Shown in pieces: positions 27,044 through 35,603 of a stretch of 43,351 nucleotides of DNA. The stretch covers positions 1-43,351 of the forward strand of contig CAKOXL010000010.1 in the NCBI GenBank assembly GCA_934130105.1, given 5' to 3'. The number at the start of each line of letters is the position of its first letter. Position 1 is the stretch's first letter. Below the pieces are notes generated by a model. That model had not been told where the DNA came from, ran no database searches, and saw only the letters and a list, made by a program, of their open reading frames with translations. The stretch is from an uncultured Bacilli bacterium. Lineage in GTDB: Bacteria > Bacillota_I > Bacilli_A > RF39 > UBA660. The translations under genes were made by a program, and so were the position numbers.

Positions 27044-28485
27044 TATTTTTCCTCCTTATCTAAGTTTTTTTCTAAGAAGGAAGCTAGTTGATACATTTTA
27101 GCTTCTTCAAAACTATTTCCTATAATATGTAGGCCAATTGGCATATTATTTTTATCACATCCCATAGGAATGTTTAATCCAGGAAGTCCTGCCATATTAA
27201 CAGGAATTACTAGTACATCATCCATAAATGATTTTAGTGGATCATCTAGACTCTCATCTAAATTATAAGCAACAGTTGTGGTGGTTGGTCCTAAGATATA
27301 ATCGTAGTCTTTAAAAATACGATCAAATTCTTTTTTCATGGCATTTCTAATTGCTAATGCTTTATCATAATAAATTTTAGCATTTTCACCACTTAATAAA
27401 TAACTTCCTACCATAATTCTACGCTTTACTTCTTTACCAAAGCCTTCACTTCTGGTATTAGCATACATTTCTTCTACACTATCACTATTTTTAGAACGAT
27501 AACCAAATTTTACGCCATCAAAACGTGCTAAATTACTACTAGCTTCACCCATGGCAATAATTTGGTATAGAGTTACTGCTTGATCTAAATATTTCATATC
27601 AATATAGTCTACTACCGCACCACTTGCTCTTAAGATATCTACTACATGATTTATTTTTTCTATAATAATTGGTGATACAATACTACTTACAAAATAGTTA
27701 GGAATAGCTATTTTCATATCTTTAATATCTTTACCAATTAATCTTGTGAAGTCTTCTTCTTGTAAATCGGCGCTCGTTAAATCTTTTTCATCTTTTCCTA
27801 CCATTTTATTTAATAAAAGAGCATTTTCATATACATTTCTAGTCATTGGTCCAATTTGGTCTAAGCTTGATGCAAAAGCTACTAAACCATAGCGTGATAC
27901 TCTACCATAACTAGGCTTCATACCAACAATTCCTGTATAACTAGCTGGTTGTCTAATAGAACCACCTGTATCTGTTCCTAAAGCAAGAGGAGTTAGATTA
28001 GCACTTACACAAGCTGCTGAACCACCAGAAGATCCTCCCGTAATTTTCGTTTTATCGATTGGATTTTTAGGAGCACCAAAATAACTAGTACGACTAGTAG
28101 ACCCCATAGCAAATTCGTCCATGTTGGTTTTACCAATGATAATCATTTTGCTTTTCTTTATTTTTTCTATAACTGTAGCATCAAAAATTGGAACATAATT
28201 TTCTAACATATGAGATGCACAAGTTGTTCTTAAATTTTTAGTAGAAATGTTATCTTTAATCGCAATTGGAATTCCCCATAACAAATTATCTTTTTCTACT
28301 AATTCTTCTCCTAATTTTTTAGCATAAGCTAAAGCCTCACTTTTATTTAAAGTAATGAAACTATTTAAGTCACTATTTTCTTCTATTCTACTATAAGTTT
28401 CTTCTACTAAATCTAGTGGTGTTATCTTTTTTTCTAATAATAATTCATGTAATTCTTTTATACTTAAATCTAAATATCTATTCAC
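27043..28485 (-). CDS. gatA: Glutamyl/aspartyl-tRNA amidotransferase subunit A
   Basis: A 480-aa amidase-signature protein that frees ammonia from glutamine for GatB. The Ser-cisSer-Lys triad is visible: Lys77 in IAIKDN, Ser152 in GGSSGGS and Ser176 in TDTGGS, matching Lys79/Ser154/Ser178 of the S. aureus enzyme with a shift of two. GTG start at 28485, five bases after GGTGAT, and overlapping the gatC end by 8 nt. The stop TAA overlaps the gatB ATG. Confidence 0.98.
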   Translation of the reverse strand: MNRYLDLSIKELHELLLEKKITPLDLVEETYSRIEENSDLNSFITLNKSEALAYAKKLGEELVEKDNLLWGIPIAIKDNISTKNLRTTCASHMLENYVPIFDATVIEKIKKSKMIIIGKTNMDEFAMGSTSRTSYFGAPKNPIDKTKITGGSSGGSAACVSANLTPLALGTDTGGSIRQPASYTGIVGMKPSYGRVSRYGLVAFASSLDQIGPMTRNVYENALLLNKMVGKDEKDLTSADLQEEDFTRLIGKDIKDMKIAIPNYFVSSIVSPIIIEKINHVVDILRASGAVVDYIDMKYLDQAVTLYQIIAMGEASSNLARFDGVKFGYRSKNSDSVEEMYANTRSEGFGKEVKRRIMVGSYLLSGENAKIYYDKALAIRNAMKKEFDRIFKDYDYILGPTTTTVAYNLDESLDDPLKSFMDDVLVIPVNMAGLPGLNIPMGCDKNNMPIGLHIIGNSFEEAKMYQLASFLEKNLDKEEK

Positions 28486-28771
28486 TTACCATCACCGGAA
28501 CCTCTACAAAATTACCAGTTGTTGCTGGCACATTCTTTTTTATTTCATTAAATTCAACACTTCTTACACTAGAATCACTTCTTAATGTTGACTGATAAGA
28601 AACAGGCGTTACTAATAAATTATTATCTTCAACTTCTATTTCTTTGATTTTATCTACTTCATCTAATAACTTTTTTAAATCTTTTTGGTATTTTTCTATT
28701 TCATCTTCTGTTACAGCAATTCTAGCTAGATGTGCAACATGTAATACTTCTTCTTTTGTTAGTTTATCCAT
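28478..28771 (-). CDS. gatC: Glutamyl/aspartyl-tRNA amidotransferase subunit C
   Basis: A 97-aa protein, the usual GatC length; it wraps around GatA and GatB and stabilises the complex. Marks: EEVLHVAHLARIAVTEDE at the N terminus and LRSDSSVRSVEFNEIKKNVP near the end. The start is ATG 28771, four bases after GGAGGT; ATG 28798 is in frame but lies upstream of that site, in the hairpin region. Stop TAG. Confidence 0.95.
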   Translation of the reverse strand: MDKLTKEEVLHVAHLARIAVTEDEIEKYQKDLKKLLDEVDKIKEIEVEDNNLLVTPVSYQSTLRSDSSVRSVEFNEIKKNVPATTGNFVEVPVMVSE

Positions 28772-28788
28772 ACTTACCTCCATAAAAA

Positions 28789-28833
28789 AATTATACATAG
28801 TATTATAACAAATAACTATGTATAATTATAACA
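28789..28833 (-). promoter_or_regulatory. Terminator hairpin with gatCAB promoter inside its loop
   Basis: A perfect 13-bp inverted repeat (28789-28801 and 28815-28827, 13-nt loop) is followed on the minus strand by T residues (28790-28784), so it can end the pcrA-ligA operon. In its loop the minus strand reads TGTTATAAT (28810-28802), an extended -10, and a second TGTTATAAT lies at 28833-28825. The second operon promoter and first operon terminator thus share bases. Confidence 0.6.
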
Positions 28834-28837
28834 TAAT

Positions 28838-29293
28838 TTAGTAAAATGTTGGCCTTTTTTCCGATTTTGTCTTGATGTATGATGTTAGATTATCATAATT
28901 TAGATAGTCATCAATTTCACATGACTGATATTCACATACTTCTTGTCTATCTATATTTAATATTTTTTCTTCATCTTTTAGTGTATTTAATTGTTCCTCG
29001 GTTGGATTTTGTGGTGCATAGACTAATATTTCAGATGGTCCGTTTTTTTCTTTTTGGTTGTTGATAATCATAAATATGCCCTCTAGGGATAGATTAATTG
29101 CATTTTGATAGAAACTTTCATCTTTATTATAGGTATGATCAAAAAACTTAAATACTATACTTGGTAGTACTTCACAAATAAAATCTTCTTCATGAGTTGG
29201 TGTATCTAAATAACTTGCTTCATCTGGACACGTATAAATGCCAAATGGTAAAAGCGTGCCATCTTCAAAAATAATAAAACCTTTTTCCTTCAC
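28838..29293 (-). CDS. Conserved-looking soluble protein of unknown function
   Basis: A 151-aa acidic protein without signal or membrane segment; begins MKEKGFIIFEDGTLLPFG and has LVYAPQNPTEEQLNTL at about 107-122, the stretch that resembles the protein at 34-363. Three or four Cys are present. GTG start at 29293; the gene follows ligA by one base, and the partial site AGTAGG lies inside the end of ligA. It is the last gene of the pcrA operon. No function can be assigned; coupling to ligA may be incidental. Confidence 0.7.
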   Translation of the reverse strand: MKEKGFIIFEDGTLLPFGIYTCPDEASYLDTPTHEEDFICEVLPSIVFKFFDHTYNKDESFYQNAINLSLEGIFMIINNQKEKNGPSEILVYAPQNPTEEQLNTLKDEEKILNIDRQEVCEYQSCEIDDYLNYDNLTSYIKTKSEKRPTFY

Positions 29294-29294
29294 A

Positions 29295-31271
29295 TTAAAA
29301 CCTACTTTCTAGATCAGATTCATTCCAAACAGGGATACCTAATTCCATTGCTTTTGTATATTTACTACCAGGATTTTCTCCAACTATTACGGCACTTGTT
29401 TTCTTACTTACTGATGAAGAAGTTTTACCACCAAGATTTTCGATTTTTTCTTCTACTTCATCTCTTGTATATTTTGTAAGGGTACCTGTAATTACAAAAG
29501 TTTTACCGCTAAAGTTTTCATTTATTACTACTTTAGGTCCAGTATATTCCATATTAACATTTAGTTCTTTTAGTTCATTAATGATGTTTATATTTTTTTC
29601 ATTTTGAAAGAAATCGACAATGCTTTTGGCTATTATTTCTCCAATATCAGGAATTTGATTTAATTCTTCAAAAGTAGCATTCATTAAATTATCTAGGTTT
29701 TCAAAGCGACCTGCTAATATTTTTGATGTTTTTTCACCAACATTAGGAATTCCTAAGCCAAATAATAATCGTTCTAGGGAATTTGCTTTGGAATTATTAA
29801 TTGCTTCTAGTAAGTTATCAATAGATTTATTACCGTAACCCTCTAGTTCTGTTAATTCATCACGAAAACGATCTAATTTGTAAATATCTGTGATATCTTT
29901 AATGTACTTTAAATTATAAAAATCTTCAATTATTCTATCTCCCAATCCATCTATATTCATGGCCTTTCTAGATACAAAGTGACATAATCCTTCAATATGT
30001 CTAGCAGGGCAATGAGGATTCATACAAAAATAATCTACCTGTCCTTCTTTTTTGAAAATTGGTTCATTACACATAGGACATCTTGTAATCATTTCAAAGT
30101 CTTTTTCATCACCGGTACGCCTATCTAGTTTTACTTCACCTACTTCAGGAATTACGTCTCCTGCTTTATGAATAGAAATGATATCTCCTATTTTTAATCC
30201 TTTTGCTTTTACATAATCTTCATTATGTAAAGTAGCTCGTGATATAGTGGAACCTGCTACTATAACTGGTTCTAAAACAGCATTGGGAGTTATTTGTCCA
30301 GTTCTACCTACTGTAAAAATAATATCTTTTAATTTGGTTAAAACTTCTTCAGCTGGAAATTTATAAGCAATTGCCCATTTAGGATGATGAGCAGTAAAGC
30401 CTAATTTTTTTTGTTCTTCTAGACTGTTTACCTTTACTACAACACCATCAATATCATAGGGAAGATTAGGACGCTCTTTTCCTTTATAATTAATGTAGTC
30501 AATAATACCATCTACATCAGTTACTAATAAATTATTGGGATTCGTCTTAAAACCTAATTTTTTCATAAATTCTAAAGCTTCCCAGTGAGTTTTAATTCCA
30601 TAATCTTCTGGATTTGGTAAATGATATATCCAACAATCTAGTTTACGAGAAGCAGCTACTTTAGAATCTAACTGTCTAATAGAGCCAGCTGCTGCATTAC
30701 GACAGTTTTGTAGAAGGGGTTGGTTTTTGGCTTTTCTTTCTTCATTTAACTCTTTAAGTGTATCTTTACTCATATAAATCTCACCACGAACCTCAATGTC
30801 AATTTCCTCTTTTAAAGTAAGTGGCACTGTTTTAATCGTCTTTACATTATTAGTAATATCTTCACCAATTGTACCATTACCTCTGGTAGCTGCTGTTACT
30901 AATTTTCCTTTTTCATAATGTAAAGAAACACTTAAACCATCTATTTTTAATTCACATACATAAGTTGGAATTATTCCTTCTTTTTTTATTCTTGCATCAA
31001 ACTGTCTTACTTCATCTTCGTTAAAAATATCTCCTAGCGACATCATAGGAATTTTATGGGTTACTTTTTTAAAGGAGTCTAATACTACTCCACCTACACG
31101 ATGGGTTGGGGAATCACTTCTTACTAGATTGGGATTTTTTTCTTCTAATATCTGTAATTCACGAAACAAACTATCATATTCTTGATCTGTAATAGTGGGA
31201 TTATCTAAAACATGGTAATTATAATTTGCTTCATTTAATATTGTTACTAATTCGTCGATTCTTTCTTTCAT
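29295..31271 (-). CDS. ligA: NAD-dependent DNA ligase
   Basis: At 658 aa it is a full-length bacterial LigA, which seals nicks using NAD+. Domain order: Ia (NYHVLDNPTITDQEYDSL), adenylation domain with Lys109 in ELKIDGLS and TRGNGTIGED, OB fold, a Cys4 zinc finger (CPMC and CMNPHC, about 405-430), helix-hairpin-helix repeats (LFGLGIPNVGEKTS) and a C-terminal BRCT domain (GKTFVITGTL). ATG start with AAGGAG upstream. It lies in the pcrA operon, as in Bacillus. Confidence 0.98.
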   Translation of the reverse strand: MKERIDELVTILNEANYNYHVLDNPTITDQEYDSLFRELQILEEKNPNLVRSDSPTHRVGGVVLDSFKKVTHKIPMMSLGDIFNEDEVRQFDARIKKEGIIPTYVCELKIDGLSVSLHYEKGKLVTAATRGNGTIGEDITNNVKTIKTVPLTLKEEIDIEVRGEIYMSKDTLKELNEERKAKNQPLLQNCRNAAAGSIRQLDSKVAASRKLDCWIYHLPNPEDYGIKTHWEALEFMKKLGFKTNPNNLLVTDVDGIIDYINYKGKERPNLPYDIDGVVVKVNSLEEQKKLGFTAHHPKWAIAYKFPAEEVLTKLKDIIFTVGRTGQITPNAVLEPVIVAGSTISRATLHNEDYVKAKGLKIGDIISIHKAGDVIPEVGEVKLDRRTGDEKDFEMITRCPMCNEPIFKKEGQVDYFCMNPHCPARHIEGLCHFVSRKAMNIDGLGDRIIEDFYNLKYIKDITDIYKLDRFRDELTELEGYGNKSIDNLLEAINNSKANSLERLLFGLGIPNVGEKTSKILAGRFENLDNLMNATFEELNQIPDIGEIIAKSIVDFFQNEKNINIINELKELNVNMEYTGPKVVINENFSGKTFVITGTLTKYTRDEVEEKIENLGGKTSSSVSKKTSAVIVGENPGSKYTKAMELGIPVWNESDLESRF

Positions 31272-31283
31272 ACTTTTCTCCTT

Positions 31284-31727
31284 TTACTTATTTATAGCAC
31301 CTTCTGGTTTAGTAGTCGTTTTTATCCAAGATGATAATTCTTCTTCTACAATTTTTTCTAAAACTGCCTGGTAAGTTTCATCATTATAATATGGCCCATA
31401 GATATTGTCATTAGCTGTGTCAACTATGTAAAACTTTACATTTACTTCTTTTTTGGCAACTGTCAAACATTTTAGGGAAACATACCTTTCTCCATAGGCA
31501 AACTCCGCTATATAATCATTTATTCCTACTTGTTTATTATTCTCTTCTATTTCAAATAAATTATTTACATATTTTCCTAACACAACACTAGTCTCACTTG
31601 TCTTTTTAATGGCATAATCATTCGGTAAATCATAGGTCCATTTTTCGATTTTAGGGTCTGTTAAGATATAGATAAATATAGCTATTATGATAAAGAAAAC
31701 AGTTATCAACAATATTCTTTTTTTCAT
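31284..31727 (-). CDS. Small exported/membrane-anchored protein, DUF3997-like
   Basis: A 147-aa protein with KKR and a hydrophobic segment (about 4-21) followed by an external domain containing WTYDLPNDYAIKK and NDYIAEFAYGERYVSL, which resembles the DUF3997 group; that match is from memory. No lipobox Cys. The start is ATG 31727, one base after the stop of the nucleotidyltransferase gene, so it is translated by coupling; the in-frame ATG 31760 lies within that gene and has no site. Function unknown. Confidence 0.72.
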   Translation of the reverse strand: MKKRILLITVFFIIIAIFIYILTDPKIEKWTYDLPNDYAIKKTSETSVVLGKYVNNLFEIEENNKQVGINDYIAEFAYGERYVSLKCLTVAKKEVNVKFYIVDTANDNIYGPYYNDETYQAVLEKIVEEELSSWIKTTTKPEGAINK

Positions 31728-31728
31728 T

Positions 31729-32643
31729 TTATTTTTTCCACAAATTTTGTGGATAAACACCTTCTTTTACTAGCGTATTGATTGATCTTACAACCTGTTC
31801 TTTATCTTCTTTATAGGTTACGCCTTCCCATTTAGCAGTTGTAGGTATTACTAAAGTTTTTGCGTAATTGTCATTAGTAGCAATTGACAAAACATCAGGA
31901 ATTAGATATTCACATTTTAAGATATTATCTTTATTATCATTTAAGAATTTTGGAAAATGCTCTTCAATGTATGAAAATATTGTTGGATTAAAACCTAGCA
32001 TATTCATTGATACATAAGTATCATCTTTAATAGTAAATGGCATACTGCCATCAAGTGGAGTAGCTGTTATCATATTAGCTTCTTTTTTAACACTACTTTC
32101 TATTAATTTTTCTAATTCATTATTATTTACTTTACATACTCCTCTTTTTACACTACCATTTTCTGTTAAAGTATTGATAACGTGATATCCAACAACAGCA
32201 TAAGTATTTTCTTTTCTATCTTCTTTTAAAAAGTTACTTATTGTATAGTAAGCATCTCTTCCATAAAAATCATCAGAATTAATGATTGCAAATGGTTCAT
32301 TTATTAAGTTTTTGGCAGATAATATAGCGTGAGCTGTCCCCCAAGGTTTAACTCTATCGCTAGGTGCTTTGTAGCCATTTGGTAAAGCATTTAAATCTTG
32401 AAAGGCATATTCTACTTTAATTTTATCTTCTACTCTTTTACCAATCGTTTCTTTAAATATTTCATAATTTTCTCTTTTTATGATAAAAACTATTTTATTA
32501 AAACCTGCTTTAATAGCATCATAAACTGAGTAATCAATAATAAACTCATCGTTAGGGCCAACAGGTTCAATTTGTTTTAGCCCTCCAAAGCGGCTTCCCA
32601 TACCTGCTGCCATAATTAATAGTGTTAAGTTTTTTTCTTCCAT
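31729..32643 (-). CDS. Sugar-phosphate nucleotidyltransferase-like protein
   Basis: A 304-aa Rossmann-type nucleotidyltransferase. The N terminus LIMAAGMGSRFGGLKQ (residues 9-24) is the nucleotide-binding motif of NDP-sugar pyrophosphorylases; PWGTAHAILSA and INSDDFYG (metal Asp) follow, and VSMNMLGF is kept. It would join a sugar-1-phosphate to an NTP. It differs from GalU and RmlA in length and motif detail, so the sugar is not known. It sits between two small genes in the pcrA-ligA operon, which is not an obvious place for a sugar enzyme. Confidence 0.85.
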   Translation of the reverse strand: MEEKNLTLLIMAAGMGSRFGGLKQIEPVGPNDEFIIDYSVYDAIKAGFNKIVFIIKRENYEIFKETIGKRVEDKIKVEYAFQDLNALPNGYKAPSDRVKPWGTAHAILSAKNLINEPFAIINSDDFYGRDAYYTISNFLKEDRKENTYAVVGYHVINTLTENGSVKRGVCKVNNNELEKLIESSVKKEANMITATPLDGSMPFTIKDDTYVSMNMLGFNPTIFSYIEEHFPKFLNDNKDNILKCEYLIPDVLSIATNDNYAKTLVIPTTAKWEGVTYKEDKEQVVRSINTLVKEGVYPQNLWKK

Positions 32644-32657
32644 AAATTCTCCCTTTT

Positions 32658-33056
32658 CTATGAAATTTGTTTTACTTTTGGAGTTTTCTTTTCAATAGAT
32701 AATTTAGTATCTAAATCAATAAGACTCTCTTCAAATGACTCGCTATTTACTAAAAAGTCACTAATTAATTCTTCTTGGTAGATTTCTTTATAGCCACCTT
32801 TTCTTACTTTAACCATAATAGCTGATTCATATTTTCTTTGCTTTAAACTATAACGGACTTTTAAATAGTTTCCATTTCCTATCATATTTTTAATATTAGG
32901 TAATTCTTCTAATAAATTTCCAAATTCTACTTCACTTACATCTTTTAATATTTCGCCATCATATCCGATAAGGCAAGCACAGTAACCTTGCTTATTAACT
33001 AGTGTTAAAACGGAACCTTTCTTTATATCTCCTGTGACATCTTTTAATTTTTTCAT
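32658..33056 (-). CDS. Small soluble protein of unknown function
   Basis: A 132-aa protein, basic at the start (MKKLKDVTGDIKKGSVL) with an SH3-like beta-rich first half and an acidic middle. No signal, membrane helix or known domain. ATG start with AGGAG upstream; 16 nt after pcrA and 14 nt before the nucleotidyltransferase gene, so surely cotranscribed with pcrA. Function cannot be inferred. Confidence 0.68.
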   Translation of the reverse strand: MKKLKDVTGDIKKGSVLTLVNKQGYCACLIGYDGEILKDVSEVEFGNLLEELPNIKNMIGNGNYLKVRYSLKQRKYESAIMVKVRKGGYKEIYQEELISDFLVNSESFEESLIDLDTKLSIEKKTPKVKQIS

Positions 33057-33072
33057 ATTTACTCCTAATTAA

Positions 33073-35169
33073 TTATACTTTTTTAATACTTTTATGATTT
33101 TTCATTAATTTTTTAATGCCATGTGGACTTTTAAAGGCAATACTGATTAAGGTATTGGTAACTTCTACTACACGACCTGCTCCAAAAACATCATGATAAG
33201 CATAGTCTCCAACTTTCCAGTCAATATCCTCTTGATAAAATTTTTCCTGTTTATCAATTTTTATTTCTTGATGACTTTCTTCTTTACTATTAGTTTCAAT
33301 TAATTCTTTATCTATTTCACCGATAAATCTGCTAGGTGGATTTACTTGATCTTTTCCATATAGCATTCTACGTCTTGCATTAACTAAATATAGTCTTTCC
33401 TTAGCACGAGTAATCGCAACATAAGCAAGGCGTCTTTCTTCTTCTAGTTCTTGATTATCCATTAGTGAATTCATATGTGGGAAGATTCCTTCTTCTAAGC
33501 CAATTACAAAAACATCATCAAACTCTAAGCCTTTTACTGAGTGAACTGTCATTAGACTTACTTTGTTTTTTGCATCTTTATATTCTTCTCTATCACTTAC
33601 TAGACTTACTTCATATAAGAAATCTTCTAGTGAGATAACACCATCTCTTTCTTCAAAAGCCTTAGTAATTGATTTAAATTCCTCTAAGTTTTCAAGTCTA
33701 ATATCAGCTTCTAATGTTTTTTCATTTTCTAATTCTTGACGATACCCAGTTGCATCTATTACTTTATCTACTAACTCAGTTAAAGTTACATTTTCTGCTA
33801 CCTTTTTTAGATCTTCAATGGTGTTTTTAAACTCTAATTCTTTTCCTGATGTAATTACCTCATACATACTTTTGCCTTCAATATCAGCAATAGTTGCTAA
33901 ATTAGAAATTGTTTTTAAGCCAATTCCTCTTTTAGGACTGTTGATAACTCTTTGAAGTGAAATATTATCCTTTTCATTATAAATTAATCTTAAATAAGAC
34001 ATTAAATCTTTAATTTCTTTACGGTTATAGAAATAAAAGCTACCTACTACACGATAAGGAATATTTTCCTTTAGCATTTCTTCTTCAACAGTACGAGACT
34101 GTGCGTTAGTTCTATAAAGAACAGCTATCTCATCTGGATTTTTTCCTTCACTAATTAATTTTTTAATGGTACTAGCTACATAATGAGCTTCATCTTTTTC
34201 ATCATAACTACGATAATAAGTTAACTTATTACCAGCACCTTTATTACTCCACAAATTTTTATCCTTACGATTTTGATTATTTTTGATTACTTGATTAGCA
34301 GCATTTAAAATATTTTGAGTAGAACGATAATTTTGTTCTAGCTTGATAGTTTTAGCTTCTTTATAGTCTTTTTCAAAGTTTAAAATATTGCGATAATTTG
34401 CTCCTCTAAATGAATAAATAGATTGGTTTTCATCACCTACTACACAAATATTTCTATATTTAGATGCCATTAATTTAGTTAAAATGTATTGAGCTTCGTT
34501 AGTATCTTGGTATTCATCTATTAAAATATACTTAAAATGTTCTTGATAACGATCTAAAACATCCTCATGTTCTCTAAATAATTTGATTGGTAGTAATAAT
34601 AAATCATCAAAATCAACAGAATTATTGGCTTTTAATTTTTGTTCATACTTTTCATAAACAGTTAAAACTACTTTTTCAAACTCAGTTGTTGCATAAATTT
34701 CATACTGTTTTGGCGATGTCAATTCATTTTTGCAACCACTAATTTTATTCTTTATAGCTGTTGGGTTATATTGTTTAGGATCTAGTCCTAAATCTTTTAA
34801 TATCCTTTTTATTACAGTTAGAGAGTCATCGCTATCCATAATACAAAAATTCTTATCATAGCCTAATAATTCATAGTTTTCTCTTAATAGTTTTAAGCCA
34901 AAAGAATGAAAGGTTGATACTTGAATATTTCTAGCTACTTCTCCTATTATTTTAGTTAATCGTTCCTGCATTTCTTTAGCTGCTTTATTAGTAAATGTGA
35001 TTGCTAAAATATTATATGGGCTTACATTTTCTTCTTCTATTAAATAAGCAATACGAGTAGTTAATACTTTTGTTTTACCACTACCGGCTCCTGCTAATAT
35101 TAGTAAAGGGCCAGTTGTTGTTAGTACTGCCTCTTTTTGCATATCGTTTAAATTATTCAAATCTACCAT
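33073..35169 (-). CDS. pcrA: UvrD/PcrA-type ATP-dependent DNA helicase
   Basis: A 698-aa superfamily 1A 3'-5' helicase for repair and for clearing proteins from DNA. Motifs: Q-motif LNDMQKEAV, Walker A GAGSGKT (27-33), Ia FTNKAAKEM, Walker B IDEYQDTNEAQ, III GDENQSIYSFRGA, IV EQNYRSTQNI, V MTVHSVKGLEFDDVFV and VI AYVAITRAKERL. The C-terminal Tudor-like segment (DWKVGDYAYHDVFGAGRVVEV) typical of PcrA is present. ATG start with AAGGAG. First gene of the operon that runs through ligA. Confidence 0.98.
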   Translation of the reverse strand: MVDLNNLNDMQKEAVLTTTGPLLILAGAGSGKTKVLTTRIAYLIEEENVSPYNILAITFTNKAAKEMQERLTKIIGEVARNIQVSTFHSFGLKLLRENYELLGYDKNFCIMDSDDSLTVIKRILKDLGLDPKQYNPTAIKNKISGCKNELTSPKQYEIYATTEFEKVVLTVYEKYEQKLKANNSVDFDDLLLLPIKLFREHEDVLDRYQEHFKYILIDEYQDTNEAQYILTKLMASKYRNICVVGDENQSIYSFRGANYRNILNFEKDYKEAKTIKLEQNYRSTQNILNAANQVIKNNQNRKDKNLWSNKGAGNKLTYYRSYDEKDEAHYVASTIKKLISEGKNPDEIAVLYRTNAQSRTVEEEMLKENIPYRVVGSFYFYNRKEIKDLMSYLRLIYNEKDNISLQRVINSPKRGIGLKTISNLATIADIEGKSMYEVITSGKELEFKNTIEDLKKVAENVTLTELVDKVIDATGYRQELENEKTLEADIRLENLEEFKSITKAFEERDGVISLEDFLYEVSLVSDREEYKDAKNKVSLMTVHSVKGLEFDDVFVIGLEEGIFPHMNSLMDNQELEEERRLAYVAITRAKERLYLVNARRRMLYGKDQVNPPSRFIGEIDKELIETNSKEESHQEIKIDKQEKFYQEDIDWKVGDYAYHDVFGAGRVVEVTNTLISIAFKSPHGIKKLMKNHKSIKKV

Positions 35170-35190
35170 GTTATCTACTCCTTAAGTTTT

Positions 35191-35219
35191 ATTATACTAT
35201 ATATATGTGAGTGTTTAAA
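35191..35219 (-). promoter_or_regulatory. Promoter of the pcrA-ligA operon
   Basis: The minus strand shows TTTAAA (35219-35214), a 17-bp spacer and TATAAT (35196-35191), 22 nt before the pcrA ATG. Confidence 0.6.
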
Positions 35220-35324
35220 GCAAATAGGCATTTTTTTACAATCATAAATTTTAAGATAATTAAAATACCCGTATTATTAAAAGGCATTCACAATACATAA
35301 ATTATAAAATAGTAAATTATCGGT

Positions 35325-35372
35325 AAAAAACAACCCTTTTAGATTTTTGTTATATTAAATTGGGTTGTTTTT
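35325..35372. terminator. Orphan bidirectional terminator-like hairpin
   Basis: An 11-bp stem (AAAAACAACCC at 35326-35336 with GGGTTGTTTTT at 35362-35372) and a 25-nt loop, with T runs on both strands. The flanking genes point away from it, so no annotated gene needs it. It may end a short RNA or act as an attenuator ahead of pcrA. Confidence 0.6.
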
Positions 35373-35379
35373 ATATCAA

Positions 35380-35412
35380 ATTATACATACTTTTCATAAG
35401 TTGTAATGTCAA
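35380..35412 (-). promoter_or_regulatory. Possible promoter driving the orphan hairpin
   Basis: The minus strand has a perfect TTGACA (35412-35407) and a perfect TATAAT (35385-35380), but the spacer is 21 bp, longer than ideal. Transcription would begin about at the hairpin (35372). Confidence 0.3.
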
Positions 35413-35504
35413 AAATTGATATAGTCTTTTTTTAAGTTTTAAATCACATTCATCACAATATTACAGCTTTGTTTGTAAACATATTTAGTATGGAATTTAT
35501 TTAA

Positions 35505-35516
35505 ATTGTTAACAAT
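35505..35516. promoter_or_regulatory. 12-bp palindrome upstream of the XRE gene
   Basis: ATTGTTAACAAT is a perfect palindrome, 88 nt before the XRE gene start. It could be a repressor site; chance is possible in AT-rich DNA. Confidence 0.3.
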
Positions 35517-35547
35517 ATAAATGAAGTTTTCATTAACAAATGTGCAA

Positions 35548-35576
35548 AAGACAATCTTTTAACACTTGTATAAAAT
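35548..35576 (+). promoter_or_regulatory. Promoter of the XRE gene
   Basis: AAGACA (35548-35553), a 17-bp spacer and TAAAAT (35571-35576), 28 nt before the ATG at 35604. The -10 lies within the 25-nt repeat. Confidence 0.4.
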
Positions 35577-35582
35577 ATTTTT
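35558..35582 (+). repeat. 25-nt perfect repeat, copy upstream of the XRE gene
   Basis: Positions 35558-35582 are identical to 39339-39363. The core is AACACTTGTATAAAATA. This copy covers the -10 of the XRE gene; the other lies upstream of the DUF3592-LemA-DUF2207 operon in the opposite orientation relative to that operon. Confidence 0.8.
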
Positions 35583-35603
35583 GTGAAAGTGAGGTAAGAT
35601 AAA

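Larger units (their letters stand above)
35170..35603. other. 434-nt divergent spacer between pcrA and the XRE gene
   Basis: No ORF with a ribosome site is seen. It holds a pcrA promoter (35191-35219), an orphan terminator-like hairpin (35325-35372), a possible minus-strand promoter just upstream of that hairpin (35380-35412), a 12-bp palindrome (35505-35516), and the XRE promoter with the 25-nt repeat (35548-35582). The rest is featureless AT-rich DNA. Confidence 0.6.

Noticed and set aside
31728..31760. Upstream ATG start for the DUF3997-like gene
   Set aside because: It lies inside the nucleotidyltransferase gene with no ribosome site and hides the signal segment.
31729..32643. Naming the nucleotidyltransferase GalU
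   Set aside because: The start motif fits the broad family, but length and later motifs differ from GalU.
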